A stretch of DNA of 28,079 nucleotides from a virus, in IMG/VR virus record IMGVR_UViG_3300021963_000523, positions 1-28,079 of that record. One strand, 5' to 3'. Under the pieces are notes generated by a model. That model was not told the DNA's origin. It ran no database searches and saw only the letters and a program-made list of their open reading frames with translations. The position numbers and the translations under genes were made by a program. The stretch's first letter is position 1; each line of letters opens with the position of its first letter. Below, one piece after another: positions 1-6,124 of this stretch.

Positions 1-89
1 TTCCAACTTAAAGCCTCTGCTTCAAGACGGCGGATTCTAGCCCTTTCTTCTCTTTCGTCTGGTGATAAGTTTTCTCCAGTAGTTGCCAT
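1..89 (-). CDS. 5' end of a gene of unknown function, running off the left edge
   Basis: An ATG at 89-87 opens a frame that stays open to the window edge, giving 29 complete codons. The peptide begins MATTGENLSPDERE and continues as a strongly charged helix rich in Arg and Glu. A TATTTATA element lies 24 nt upstream, as for other minus-strand genes here. The product cannot be named from 29 residues. In phage tail clusters the gene after the frameshifted tail-assembly-chaperone pair is often the tape-measure or a baseplate gene, but that is only an inference from position. Confidence 0.65.
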   Translation of the reverse strand, partial: MATTGENLSPDEREERARIRRLEAEALSW

Positions 90-113
90 TAAAATTTAGT
101 TTAGCTTGCTGAA

Positions 114-121
114 TATAAATA
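114..121 (-). promoter_or_regulatory. TATTTATA element (putative late promoter) for the leftmost gene
   Basis: The coding strand reads TATTTATA 24 nt upstream of the ATG at 89. It is one of eight exact copies in the window, all just upstream of minus-strand start codons. It sits immediately after the stop of the gp51-like frame. Confidence 0.5.
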
Positions 122-122
122 G

Positions 123-398
123 CTATCTCTTAGATTTTACTGTGGATTTGTAGGTAGGCTTGGAATCGGTATTGGTTTTGATACCAGGTTTGGTAGTCAA
201 AGGCTTCTCCGCAGTAACCATTTGGTTTTCTTGTTGGATTTCTTGGATTTTCTGTAAGTGTTCGTTAATAAACTTAATGTTTAACCTCCTTTCATTAACA
301 GGCATATCCATTACCTCAGACCACGAGAAGCCACCACCACCATGATAGGTTAGCTCAAATACTTCTCGTTTGAATACAGATCTATACTCAACTCCCGG
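123..398 (-). CDS. gp51-like frame, probably translated as a frameshift extension of the gp26-like protein
   Basis: This frame is open from 416 down to the TAG at 123-125. From 416 to 312 it has no ATG, GTG or TTG; the first start codon is ATG at 311, which would give only 62 aa. The startless part nevertheless encodes a protein-like segment, FELTYHGGGGFSWSEV, leading into MDMPVNERR. This layout (Gly-rich turn, aromatic, 'EV..MPV..R', then a charged helix of about 20 residues and a basic tail) resembles small gp51-type or tail-assembly-chaperone proteins of T4-like phages. A +1 shift at 400-397 would join residue 248 of the gp26-like protein to 91 residues here, giving a 339-aa fusion. Independent initiation at 311 would discard the conserved-looking motif, so the fusion is preferred. 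The family assignment is from recall, not a search. Confidence 0.6.
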   Translation of the reverse strand, partial: PGVEYRSVFKREVFELTYHGGGGFSWSEVMDMPVNERRLNIKFINEHLQKIQEIQQENQMVTAEKPLTTKPGIKTNTDSKPTYKSTVKSKR

Positions 399-1143
399 GA
401 AAAAAAAACTCTGTTGTTAGAGGTAAACTTTCTGTAACTTCTCTACCACTTGATAGAGTAAAATTGACTGATAAGTCAATGTCAGGAGTAATATCTCCTA
501 TATAGGATCGTAAATAACTTGAATCTCTTGCAAGTAAATAGTTGTCTACGAAGTCACGTACTGTTTTCTGGTCGTAATTACCGTTTATAGACGTTATTTG
601 GTGTTTTAATCTTGTAGTAAGCTCACCCGCTTGTAAGTTAGTTGCCTTCTTAAATCCCTTTATTTCTTGGTCTATTTTCTTTTCATCCCCAACTGTAAGT
701 AACTTGAATGTAACTACATTCTTTGAGGCTGGTAATTCAAGGGAAAACTCGTTTTTATGGTTAAATAGGTTAAGATCAACATCTTTATTACCTAATGCTT
801 GCAAGTCAATAGTAACCTGTTCTTTAGTATCTGACTCTACATCGCTGTATTCAAAAGAATACTGTGATCCATAAGCTAAAATACGTGCTGCAATAAGCAA
901 ACCATTTCTATCTCCTAACAACAAATCATCGTAATTGATTGGAGATTTAATCAAAGATTGTAACATCTTCTCAATAGCAATACCTTGTTTTAACAAGTTT
1001 ATGTTTGTTAAGATGTCCTCTTCTCTTGCAGTCATGTACTTCATTTCAATAGTACCAGAAGATAGTGGATTTTCAAGAGAATAAACCTTTCCTAAAGAGG
1101 GAAGCTCTACAGTTTCTGTAGGTAACGTGAACTTTTCTGACAT
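388..1143 (-). CDS. T4 gp26-like baseplate / tail-assembly protein
   Basis: This 251-aa protein resembles the T4 baseplate gp26 family (Pfam T4_baseplate). The N-terminus carries the family signature in order: LPSLGKVYS, NPLSSGTIEMKYMTAREED, then ILTNINLLKQG and a helix leading to SLI. GDRNGLLIAARILAYG follows at about residues 77-92. T4 gp26 is about 208 aa, so this is slightly longer. In T4 it is needed for assembly of the baseplate hub; in distant relatives the pair gp26/gp51 holds the place of tail-assembly chaperones (inference). The ATG at 1143 is preceded by an A/T-rich leader and a TATTTATT element. The 3' end contains a T9 run that may redirect ribosomes into the gp51-like frame. Confidence 0.8.
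   Translation of the reverse strand: MSEKFTLPTETVELPSLGKVYSLENPLSSGTIEMKYMTAREEDILTNINLLKQGIAIEKMLQSLIKSPINYDDLLLGDRNGLLIAARILAYGSQYSFEYSDVESDTKEQVTIDLQALGNKDVDLNLFNHKNEFSLELPASKNVVTFKLLTVGDEKKIDQEIKGFKKATNLQAGELTTRLKHQITSINGNYDQKTVRDFVDNYLLARDSSYLRSYIGDITPDIDLSVNFTLSSGREVTESLPLTTEFFFPGS
397..408 (-). other. Putative programmed ribosomal frameshift site (T9-CCC)
   Basis: The coding strand of the gp26-like gene reads GAG TTT TTT TTT CCC GGG AGT TGA. A +1 slip of the Phe-tRNA from TTT to TTC, before CCC is decoded, gives FPGVEY in place of FPGS-stop. A -2 slip on the T9 run reaches the same frame. The run lies four codons before the zero-frame stop, where recoding sites of phage tail-assembly genes are usually found. 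I saw no convincing downstream stem-loop. Confidence 0.5.
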
Positions 1144-1167
1144 AGTCTTTATTTAAATTAATGTACT

Positions 1168-1175
1168 AATAAATA
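1168..1175 (-). promoter_or_regulatory. TATTTATT element (putative late promoter) for the gp26-like gene
   Basis: The coding strand reads TATTTATT 24 nt upstream of the ATG at 1143. It is one of three copies ending in T instead of A, in the same position relative to the start as the exact TATTTATA copies. Confidence 0.45.
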
Positions 1176-1209
1176 TATACAATTCCAAAAATTTTTTTAT
1201 TAAAAACTG

Positions 1210-1240
1210 TTGCCAGCATCGGGTAACCTTGGTATCTTTA
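1210..1240 (+). promoter_or_regulatory. Candidate Bacteroidota-type host promoter for the plus-strand ORF
   Basis: TTG at 1210-1212 and TATCTTTA at 1233-1240 are separated by 20 nt. The primary Bacteroidota sigma factor recognises a -33 TTTG/TTG and a -7 TAnnTTTG. This site matches all but the last base of the -7 box, and the start codon lies 17 nt downstream. In AT-rich DNA such a match can arise by chance. Confidence 0.35.
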
Positions 1241-1256
1241 TGCAAAATCTAATAAA

Positions 1257-1547
1257 ATGAACCTTTCAACTTTTTTACTTAGTTTAGTAGTTATAACAGC
1301 TATCTTACTCATTATCAGGCTATTTTGGCCTATATTGATAGTGGTTTTCTACCTTTTAAATATACTTTGGTGGTCATTTGTAGCAGCTGTAATATGGGCT
1401 GCTTTTGTGGTTCAAACCTCTGAAGGTTGGGTTTATACCTGGATGTTGGTGTTTTTAACGTTTTGTGGTGTATTCGTAGTGGCTTATTTAATCGCAATAG
1501 AGGCTTTTGGTAGGTTCTTAACTGTACTTAAAGGGTTTATTAAATAA
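1257..1547 (+). CDS. Small multi-pass membrane protein, unknown function
   Basis: This 96-aa ORF is the only credible plus-strand gene, and no minus-strand ORF competes in the interval. It is very hydrophobic. The first membrane segment(s) lie near residues 5-35 (LLSLVVITAILLI, an R-L-F-W turn, then ILIVVFYLL). Others lie near 38-52 (WWSFVAAVIWAAFVV) and 60-85 (TWMLVFLTFCGVFVVAYLIAI). The C-terminus is short and basic. It faces away from the gp26-like gene and converges on the HNH gene, with five bases between the stops. A host-type promoter candidate lies directly upstream. Small phage membrane proteins in such positions can be holins, superinfection-exclusion proteins or early host-takeover factors; nothing here decides between these. 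Confidence 0.6.
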   Translation: MNLSTFLLSLVVITAILLIIRLFWPILIVVFYLLNILWWSFVAAVIWAAFVVQTSEGWVYTWMLVFLTFCGVFVVAYLIAIEAFGRFLTVLKGFIK

Positions 1548-1552
1548 AAAAG

Positions 1553-2197
1553 CTACTTATAGTATATTTTATAGCCTTTCTTCATTAATCCTTGAAATTT
1601 GTTTAATCTATAGCTTACTGTACTCTGGGGAAGGTTAGTTAATCCTGCTAATTGGAGTGCACTTCCAGCTTCTATGATTCTACCATCTTCGTATTCGCAG
1701 ATAACTGTACCTTTACTAGCTTTAGCGTCTAATCCAGTTTTACCTGTAAGTTGAGTTTTTCTTAATTCTGATAAAATTTGCTTGCCTTTTTCTGAAATAG
1801 GAGATTTCATACCTTTGTAAACCCTACTACTATTATTTGTATTACCCTTTTGAGCTTTGGATATTTTTTGTTTATGTTCTTCTGTGAATTTTCTTTTCCA
1901 TAAAGGCATTAAAATTAATCTAGCTTCAGCATATTCGTCCGCTGTTAACTTTCTTTGCTTATCATATGCTAGCCTATGAAAGGCCCACAACATTTTCTGT
2001 CCATAGATAGGATGCTTTCCAAGTTCTTGAGCAAGTATTCTATGGCATTCATAGTGTTCTTGAGGTGTAAGTAAAACTGTACCAGACTTTTTACTAAAGC
2101 TCTTAGGTACTATATGATGTGCTTCATAATAAACACTGCCTTTAACTCTACTTTTAGATAAGGCTTGTCGGATAATTTGAAAATAACTTTTTAACAT
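1553..2197 (-). CDS. HNH homing endonuclease with NUMOD DNA-binding modules
   Basis: This 214-aa protein is a free-standing phage homing endonuclease. Residues about 25-55 form the HNH core: YEAHHIVPKSF, then TVLLTPQEHYECHRIL, giving the catalytic His pair and the later EH..CH residues. A NUMOD3-type segment, FTEEHKQKISKAQKG, lies near residues 104-118. The C-terminus, with AGSALQLAGL and STVSYRLNK, resembles a NUMOD1/IENR1-like helix-turn-helix for target binding. Such enzymes cut a phage genome lacking the insertion and spread by repair. The gene lies between the tail tube and gp26-like genes. Unlike all neighbours it has a strong Shine-Dalgarno (AAGGAG), and this is enclosed in a hairpin. 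Confidence 0.9.
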   Translation of the reverse strand: MLKSYFQIIRQALSKSRVKGSVYYEAHHIVPKSFSKKSGTVLLTPQEHYECHRILAQELGKHPIYGQKMLWAFHRLAYDKQRKLTADEYAEARLILMPLWKRKFTEEHKQKISKAQKGNTNNSSRVYKGMKSPISEKGKQILSELRKTQLTGKTGLDAKASKGTVICEYEDGRIIEAGSALQLAGLTNLPQSTVSYRLNKFQGLMKKGYKIYYK

Positions 2198-2202
2198 AAA
2201 AA

Positions 2203-2231
2203 AACTCCTTTCTAATAAATAGTAAGGAGTT
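2203..2231 (-). promoter_or_regulatory. RNA hairpin hiding the Shine-Dalgarno of the HNH gene
   Basis: AACTCCTT at 2203-2210 is perfectly complementary to AAGGAGTT at 2224-2231. After one T-T mismatch the stem continues for three more pairs, leaving a five-base loop. In the minus-strand transcript the AAGGAG of the 3' arm is the ribosome-binding site, 8 nt before the ATG at 2197. The TATTTATT element lies inside the hairpin. The arrangement recalls T4 I-TevI, soc and e, where a hairpin blocks translation of early read-through transcripts while a late promoter within it frees the site. Confidence 0.55.
2214..2221 (-). promoter_or_regulatory. TATTTATT element (putative late promoter) for the HNH gene
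   Basis: The coding strand reads TATTTATT 16 nt upstream of the ATG at 2197. It occupies the loop and upper stem of the hairpin at 2203-2231. If it acts as a -10 element, the transcript would lack the 5' arm of that hairpin. Confidence 0.45.
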
Positions 2232-2254
2232 CTTAAAAAGTAGTAATTCAGGAC

Positions 2255-2740
2255 TCAATAATTTAATATACAGTAATCCATTCCAATTTGTAATTCAATT
2301 GTAATTGCGTCTTGGTTAGACCAGTCATAAGCTCCAAAGTTTGCTGTCTTAACGAAAGCACCTTTGATAATCCACTCACTCACTACATCACCCACTGGAC
2401 CTAAGATAGATAAGTTTAAATCTTTCTTATAGAAATCTGAATATCCATCACGTCCTGTTACAGACTCGTGTGATAAACGGATCCACTCCATACACGCTTG
2501 TTGACCAGAAGGAGAGATTGGGTTGTAAAGGTTTAATGTCATGTCTTGCCATTCTGCCTTTCCTTTGATTTTACGATAAACGTTGATATGGTCAATCTTA
2601 ACCTCATTTAAGTTTACGTTAGGAGCAGTTGCACTTTTGATCATGAAGGATGGAATACCATCAACATACATTATAAATCGGTTCTGAACCGTAGGTTCAA
2701 AACTAGTGAACATTATTTCATTTGGGTCTAATACTGGCAT
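2255..2740 (-). CDS. Tail tube protein (T4 gp19-like)
   Basis: This 161-aa protein has the length and pattern of the T4 gp19 tail-tube family (Phage_T4_gp19). It shows the N-terminal PxxP-like VLDPNEIMFTSFEPTVQNRF, MYVDGIPSFMIKSATAP, a central VYRKIKGKAEWQDMTLNLYNP and a C-terminal GDVVSEWIIKGAFVKTANFG with alternating beta strands ending ITIELQIGMDYCIL. It polymerises as stacked hexameric rings inside the contractile sheath. The ATG at 2740 lies 16 nt after a TATTTATA element. Sheath and tube are separated here by one 172-aa gene, whereas in T4 gene 19 directly follows 18. Confidence 0.9.
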   Translation of the reverse strand: MPVLDPNEIMFTSFEPTVQNRFIMYVDGIPSFMIKSATAPNVNLNEVKIDHINVYRKIKGKAEWQDMTLNLYNPISPSGQQACMEWIRLSHESVTGRDGYSDFYKKDLNLSILGPVGDVVSEWIIKGAFVKTANFGAYDWSNQDAITIELQIGMDYCILNY

Positions 2741-2756
2741 CTTGCGGTGTATTTAA

Positions 2757-2764
2757 TATAAATA
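2757..2764 (-). promoter_or_regulatory. TATTTATA element (putative late promoter) for the tail tube gene
   Basis: The coding strand reads TATTTATA 16 nt upstream of the ATG at 2740, in the 29-base gap before the tail tube gene. Confidence 0.5.
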
Positions 2765-2769
2765 TCTAA

Positions 2770-3288
2770 CTATTTGTTTTTAGCTTGCTTACGTAACTCA
2801 TTTAAGCTAACAGATTTCTCTTCTAGATTCTTACTAGGGTCAGCTTTTGAAATTGCAGAGCTAACACCTTGTAATTTTTTATACAACTCAGGATTTTTTG
2901 CTTTGATTTTATCTTGCCATTTAACAATACCAAGACCTCCTAAAGCAATACCACCCATTCCAGCTAATACTGAAAGCAAGTCTGTTACTGTTTGAGGATC
3001 GAAAGCTTCTTCAACTTCGCCTTCCTCAGCTACATTAACCTGCATTTCTTCCATGTCATCTTCTTTGTAAAGGCCTTTAGCCATTTTCTCTTTAGAAGAC
3101 ATTTCTTCCATTTTCTTCATTTTGTCAGTATCTGCTTTTGCATTTACTTCTTTTACTTGCTTAGGTACTTTTACAGCCTGTGTGTAAGCACCACCGCCAT
3201 TCACCTTAGCTTCTGCTAATACTTCTTTGGCAATAGTTTCAAATAAGGCTTTAGATACGTGTAATCTAATGTTTGTATTGTTTTTCAT
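2770..3288 (-). CDS. Uncharacterised 172-aa protein between sheath and tube genes
   Basis: I start this at the ATG at 3288 rather than the TTG one codon earlier. The N-terminal half is charged and helical, with a Lys/Met/Glu-rich run around residues 55-80 and an acidic patch (EEGEVEEAF). A hydrophobic, Gly-rich segment follows at roughly residues 105-125 (LLSVLAGMGGIALGGLGIV), which could be one membrane helix or a buried glycine-rich helix. The tail is basic and helical. It lies 14 nt after the sheath stop with no promoter motif, so it should be cotranscribed with the sheath gene. No family is recognised. A virion-associated or assembly protein would fit the position. Confidence 0.7.
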   Translation of the reverse strand: MKNNTNIRLHVSKALFETIAKEVLAEAKVNGGGAYTQAVKVPKQVKEVNAKADTDKMKKMEEMSSKEKMAKGLYKEDDMEEMQVNVAEEGEVEEAFDPQTVTDLLSVLAGMGGIALGGLGIVKWQDKIKAKNPELYKKLQGVSSAISKADPSKNLEEKSVSLNELRKQAKNK

Positions 3289-3305
3289 CAAATGTTATTT
3301 TTTAA

Positions 3306-5084
3306 TTATGCACCAAAGGATACTCCAGTTGGTAAGATGTTGAATGTTAATTGAATAAACTCAGCTGTTCTAGTTGGTTGTAAGTAGATAGCACCTACAA
3401 GTAAGTTTCTATCGATTACATCAGGAGTGTTGTTAGTTTCATCCATTACAACTCTGAATGCATACAAACCTTGTCTTTGTTGTACATAATCTAAGTATGG
3501 ATTAACTTGAGACAAGAATCTGTTTCTAGTTACAGCAGTATTTTGTTCGAATACTAATGTTTCAGCAATTTGACCAATGTAGCTCTTCAATGCGATCAAT
3601 AAACGTCTTACATTTACGCGATCTAAAGCAGAAGCTGCAGCTTGTAAAGTCTTCTGACCATATATTACTGTACCTTGACCTGGGAATACTGCGATTGGGT
3701 TTACTCTTCCTGAGTACAAAGTGTTTCTTTGTCCTACAGTTAAGCGTCTTTCTGGTTGGATTACTGTTGGTAAACCACCTCTATTCAAACCTGCAGGTGC
3801 AAACCACTCAGCAGATACTTTATCGTTGTATTCGTATACAGCAGGAACAATTGTAGAAGCAGGAACGAAGTTCAATCTACCAGTTTCAACTGATCTGATT
3901 TGTACCCATGGCCAATATGTAGCACCATATGAGTTATCATATCCTTGAGCAATTGAAGTTACTGTAGCAACAGCTTGGTTGTAAGTAACAACATCCACTA
4001 CTGCAATAGCATCTCCACGGTTTTGAACTGTACTTAAGATAGCAGCAATTTCGCTAGAAGCGTTTTGGCTATTGATACCAGGTGTGTATAACGCATTGTA
4101 AGCGTATGCATCTGTATTAGCTAACAAAGTAATTGCTACATCGTAGTCAGTTGCTCTTAAACCTTGAACGTTATTTGCATCTGAGCTAGCTGCTACTGCT
4201 TTAATGTTCTCATAAAGATTCAATGGAGCTGTTGTAGTCCAAGTAGAATCATTTAAGCAACCATATAAAGGACCGCTAGCACCACCAAACGCACCATTCA
4301 ATGAACCACTACCAGCTGCTGGTAAAGAAGCTGTGTAATAAGAATAAGCTTGACCTTTTGGATTTAAGTAATTTGGAGTTGGAGTGTAAACATTAGAAAC
4401 TCTGATGTAGTTAGAAGTATTTGGATAAGACCCTGTAACTTGTACGTAGTAGTCTCCAGCTTCGCTAGTTACATTTTGAGATTGGTTACCAATCACATAC
4501 TCAATATAGTTATTTTGGTTTGGATCTAAAGATAGATTTGACCAAGTCTCTAATACGCTTTGATTTGTTGTGTAGTCATTACCTTGTCTTACGATGAGTG
4601 TAAATAAACCAGAAGCTGTATCTACATTAGAGATTTGCCATCTAACGTTATTAGCAGAACCAGAAGGTAATAAACCATTTACAGCTAATGCTGCTGACGC
4701 ACTAGAGTTGTTATTCATCACTGTACCAACACTCAATGTTTGAAGTTCAAATGCTTGCGCACCACCCAAACTAGCAACAGATGCTGTAGCACTTGTGTAA
4801 GAACCACTTGCAACTCTTGTTACTAACAACGAAGTACCTCCTTGTTGGAAGTAATTGTACGCTGCTTGAGAAGTTAAGTATTCATAAGATACACCTCCAG
4901 AAATGAAGGTAGCACCAAATTTTGCTTTGTACTCAGAGTATGTTGTAATTAAAGTTGGGATATTTACTCTACCTAAAACTGTTGGGCCAACTAATGCTGC
5001 ACCAACTGTGATAGGACCTGCTGTTATTTGAGATTGGTCATTCTCAGTTAGGAATACACCTGGGGAAATTAATGCTTCTGCCAT
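3306..5084 (-). CDS. Contractile tail sheath protein (T4 gp18-like)
   Basis: This 592-aa protein is a tail sheath of the gp18 family, the outer helix whose contraction drives the tube through the cell envelope. It begins with the typical SPGVFLTENDQSQI. A variable Ser/Thr/Asn-rich middle region, about residues 90-270, would form protruding surface domains. The conserved C-terminal domain covers roughly residues 440-592. It includes GQGTVIYGQKTL, LDRVNVRRLLIALKS, LVFEQNT..TRNRFLSQV, YAFRVVMDETNNTPDVIDRN and a last beta strand FIQLTFNILPTG that exchanges with a neighbouring subunit in known sheaths. T4 gp18 is 659 aa. The start is ATG, 20 nt after a TATTTATT element. Confidence 0.93.
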   Translation of the reverse strand: MAEALISPGVFLTENDQSQITAGPITVGAALVGPTVLGRVNIPTLITTYSEYKAKFGATFISGGVSYEYLTSQAAYNYFQQGGTSLLVTRVASGSYTSATASVASLGGAQAFELQTLSVGTVMNNNSSASAALAVNGLLPSGSANNVRWQISNVDTASGLFTLIVRQGNDYTTNQSVLETWSNLSLDPNQNNYIEYVIGNQSQNVTSEAGDYYVQVTGSYPNTSNYIRVSNVYTPTPNYLNPKGQAYSYYTASLPAAGSGSLNGAFGGASGPLYGCLNDSTWTTTAPLNLYENIKAVAASSDANNVQGLRATDYDVAITLLANTDAYAYNALYTPGINSQNASSEIAAILSTVQNRGDAIAVVDVVTYNQAVATVTSIAQGYDNSYGATYWPWVQIRSVETGRLNFVPASTIVPAVYEYNDKVSAEWFAPAGLNRGGLPTVIQPERRLTVGQRNTLYSGRVNPIAVFPGQGTVIYGQKTLQAAASALDRVNVRRLLIALKSYIGQIAETLVFEQNTAVTRNRFLSQVNPYLDYVQQRQGLYAFRVVMDETNNTPDVIDRNLLVGAIYLQPTRTAEFIQLTFNILPTGVSFGA

Positions 5085-5104
5085 TTTGATAATTTATTTC
5101 TGAT

Positions 5105-5112
5105 AATAAATA
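5105..5112 (-). promoter_or_regulatory. TATTTATT element (putative late promoter) for the tail sheath gene
   Basis: The coding strand reads TATTTATT 20 nt upstream of the sheath ATG at 5084, in a 56-base gap. Confidence 0.45.
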
Positions 5113-5140
5113 GCTGATACTACTGGCAAAACCTAATTTA

Positions 5141-5386
5141 TTATACTTGGGTAATTTCACCTGTTTGTGAGTTGATGGAGCCATCTCCATACTTCTTACC
5201 AAATTCCTTTAATAAATCTCTTTCTTTAAGCGCATTTTGCTTAATAGTTTCCTTTAAACCGTCTAATTCAAGATCTAAAAGGGTTTTTCTGTAGTTTAAA
5301 TCACCTAAGATTGAGATTGTCTCATAAATGCCGTTTCTCAGGTCTTGGAATTGTTTTAATTCCTCTGGTGTTAATGTTTGACTCAT
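5141..5386 (-). CDS. Small coiled-coil protein (81 aa), unknown
   Basis: The protein is almost entirely helical. Two amphipathic heptad-like stretches, LRNGIYETISILGDL and LLDLELDGLKETIKQ, are followed by a charged helix and a short polar tail (NSQTGEITQV). The start ATG shares one base with the upstream stop (TAATG), so translation is probably coupled to the 153-aa gene. It resembles the short coiled-coil ORFs often found beside DUF1617-like genes in phages, but no function is known. Confidence 0.7.
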   Translation of the reverse strand: MSQTLTPEELKQFQDLRNGIYETISILGDLNYRKTLLDLELDGLKETIKQNALKERDLLKEFGKKYGDGSINSQTGEITQV

Positions 5387-5847
5387 TATTCGCTTACCTT
5401 TATTAATTTAAAAAATACTTGATAGTTTGCATCTGATTCAACAGAATCGAACTCTTCAAGTTTGAATGCGTTGTGTTCTACTTCTCTTTCTTCTTCTAAA
5501 AGAGCATTGAATTCATTTTGGAACTCTACAAACTTGGGATTAACCTCACGGCTAACAATTTGACCCTCTTCGTTTGTAACAACGTTGATGTACATTGGGA
5601 TACTGATTCCACCTTGCTCATCAGCTTCGCCATGCTTTTTAATCAACTCTTCTTTGATCTTTTCTACAGCTTCTTTTTCAGCTACTGCTTTTTTAGCTAA
5701 ATCAGTTAGCCAATACTTAGTTGTCAATTTGATCTTTTCGCCTAATAACCCTTTTGATGCAACTTGTCCGGTTTGCTGATTTACTACACCATTTAATTCG
5801 GCTTCTAGAGTGTAATACTCATGCAACTTTAATGAACTTTTTTCCAT
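5386..5847 (-). CDS. DUF1617-like phage protein (153 aa)
   Basis: The order of motifs recalls the DUF1617 family of phage proteins: LxEYYTLEAELNGVVNQQTG near the N-terminus, GLLGEKIKLTTKYWLTDLA, a long Lys/Glu helix (AVEKIKEELIKKHG), a short beta section (ISIPMYINV, VNPKFVEFQNEFNALLEEE) and a C-terminal FKLEEFDSVE..YQVFFKLIK. The molecular role of this family is unknown; members lie in structural gene clusters. Three bases separate its ATG from the stop of the 70-aa membrane protein upstream, and it overlaps the next gene by one base. These three small genes plus fibre A therefore precede the sheath unit. Confidence 0.65.
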   Translation of the reverse strand: MEKSSLKLHEYYTLEAELNGVVNQQTGQVASKGLLGEKIKLTTKYWLTDLAKKAVAEKEAVEKIKEELIKKHGEADEQGGISIPMYINVVTNEEGQIVSREVNPKFVEFQNEFNALLEEEREVEHNAFKLEEFDSVESDANYQVFFKLIKVSE

Positions 5848-5850
5848 ATT

Positions 5851-6063
5851 TTACTTTTGTTTTTTAGCTGTTGTTTTTTTTGCTTGTGGCTTTTTAGCTT
5901 TTTCTTTTTGAACTGCAGGTTCGTCATCAACTACAACTGGTTCAATTTTTTCAGGAGCTTTTACTTCAACTTTAGTTTTAACAGATGAATCTTCTTTCTT
6001 TGTGATTTTGTAAGCTACGAAGACTGCTGCTCCGATAATTACTAATACTACTAATGTTAACAT
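5851..6063 (-). CDS. Small N-terminally anchored membrane protein (70 aa)
   Basis: Residues 3-18 form one hydrophobic segment (TLVVLVIIGAAVFVAY) with almost no N-terminal extension, followed by ITKKEDSS. The rest is hydrophilic and low in complexity, rich in Lys, Ala, Val and Pro, and ends KKPQAKKTTAKKQK. This looks like a type I/III anchored protein with a basic, disordered cytoplasmic tail; the positive-inside rule favours the tail inside the cell. A TATTTATA element lies 22 nt upstream of the ATG. The function is unknown. Confidence 0.65.
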   Translation of the reverse strand: MLTLVVLVIIGAAVFVAYKITKKEDSSVKTKVEVKAPEKIEPVVVDDEPAVQKEKAKKPQAKKTTAKKQK

Positions 6064-6085
6064 ATTATTTGTTTTTGTTACTGTA

Positions 6086-6093
6086 TATAAATA
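6086..6093 (-). promoter_or_regulatory. TATTTATA element (putative late promoter) for the 70/153/81-aa gene set
   Basis: The coding strand reads TATTTATA 22 nt upstream of the ATG at 6063. The three tightly packed genes downstream would form its transcription unit. Confidence 0.5.
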
Positions 6094-6124
6094 TATAGGA
6101 TTTTAGTTAAACTACCAACTTTTA

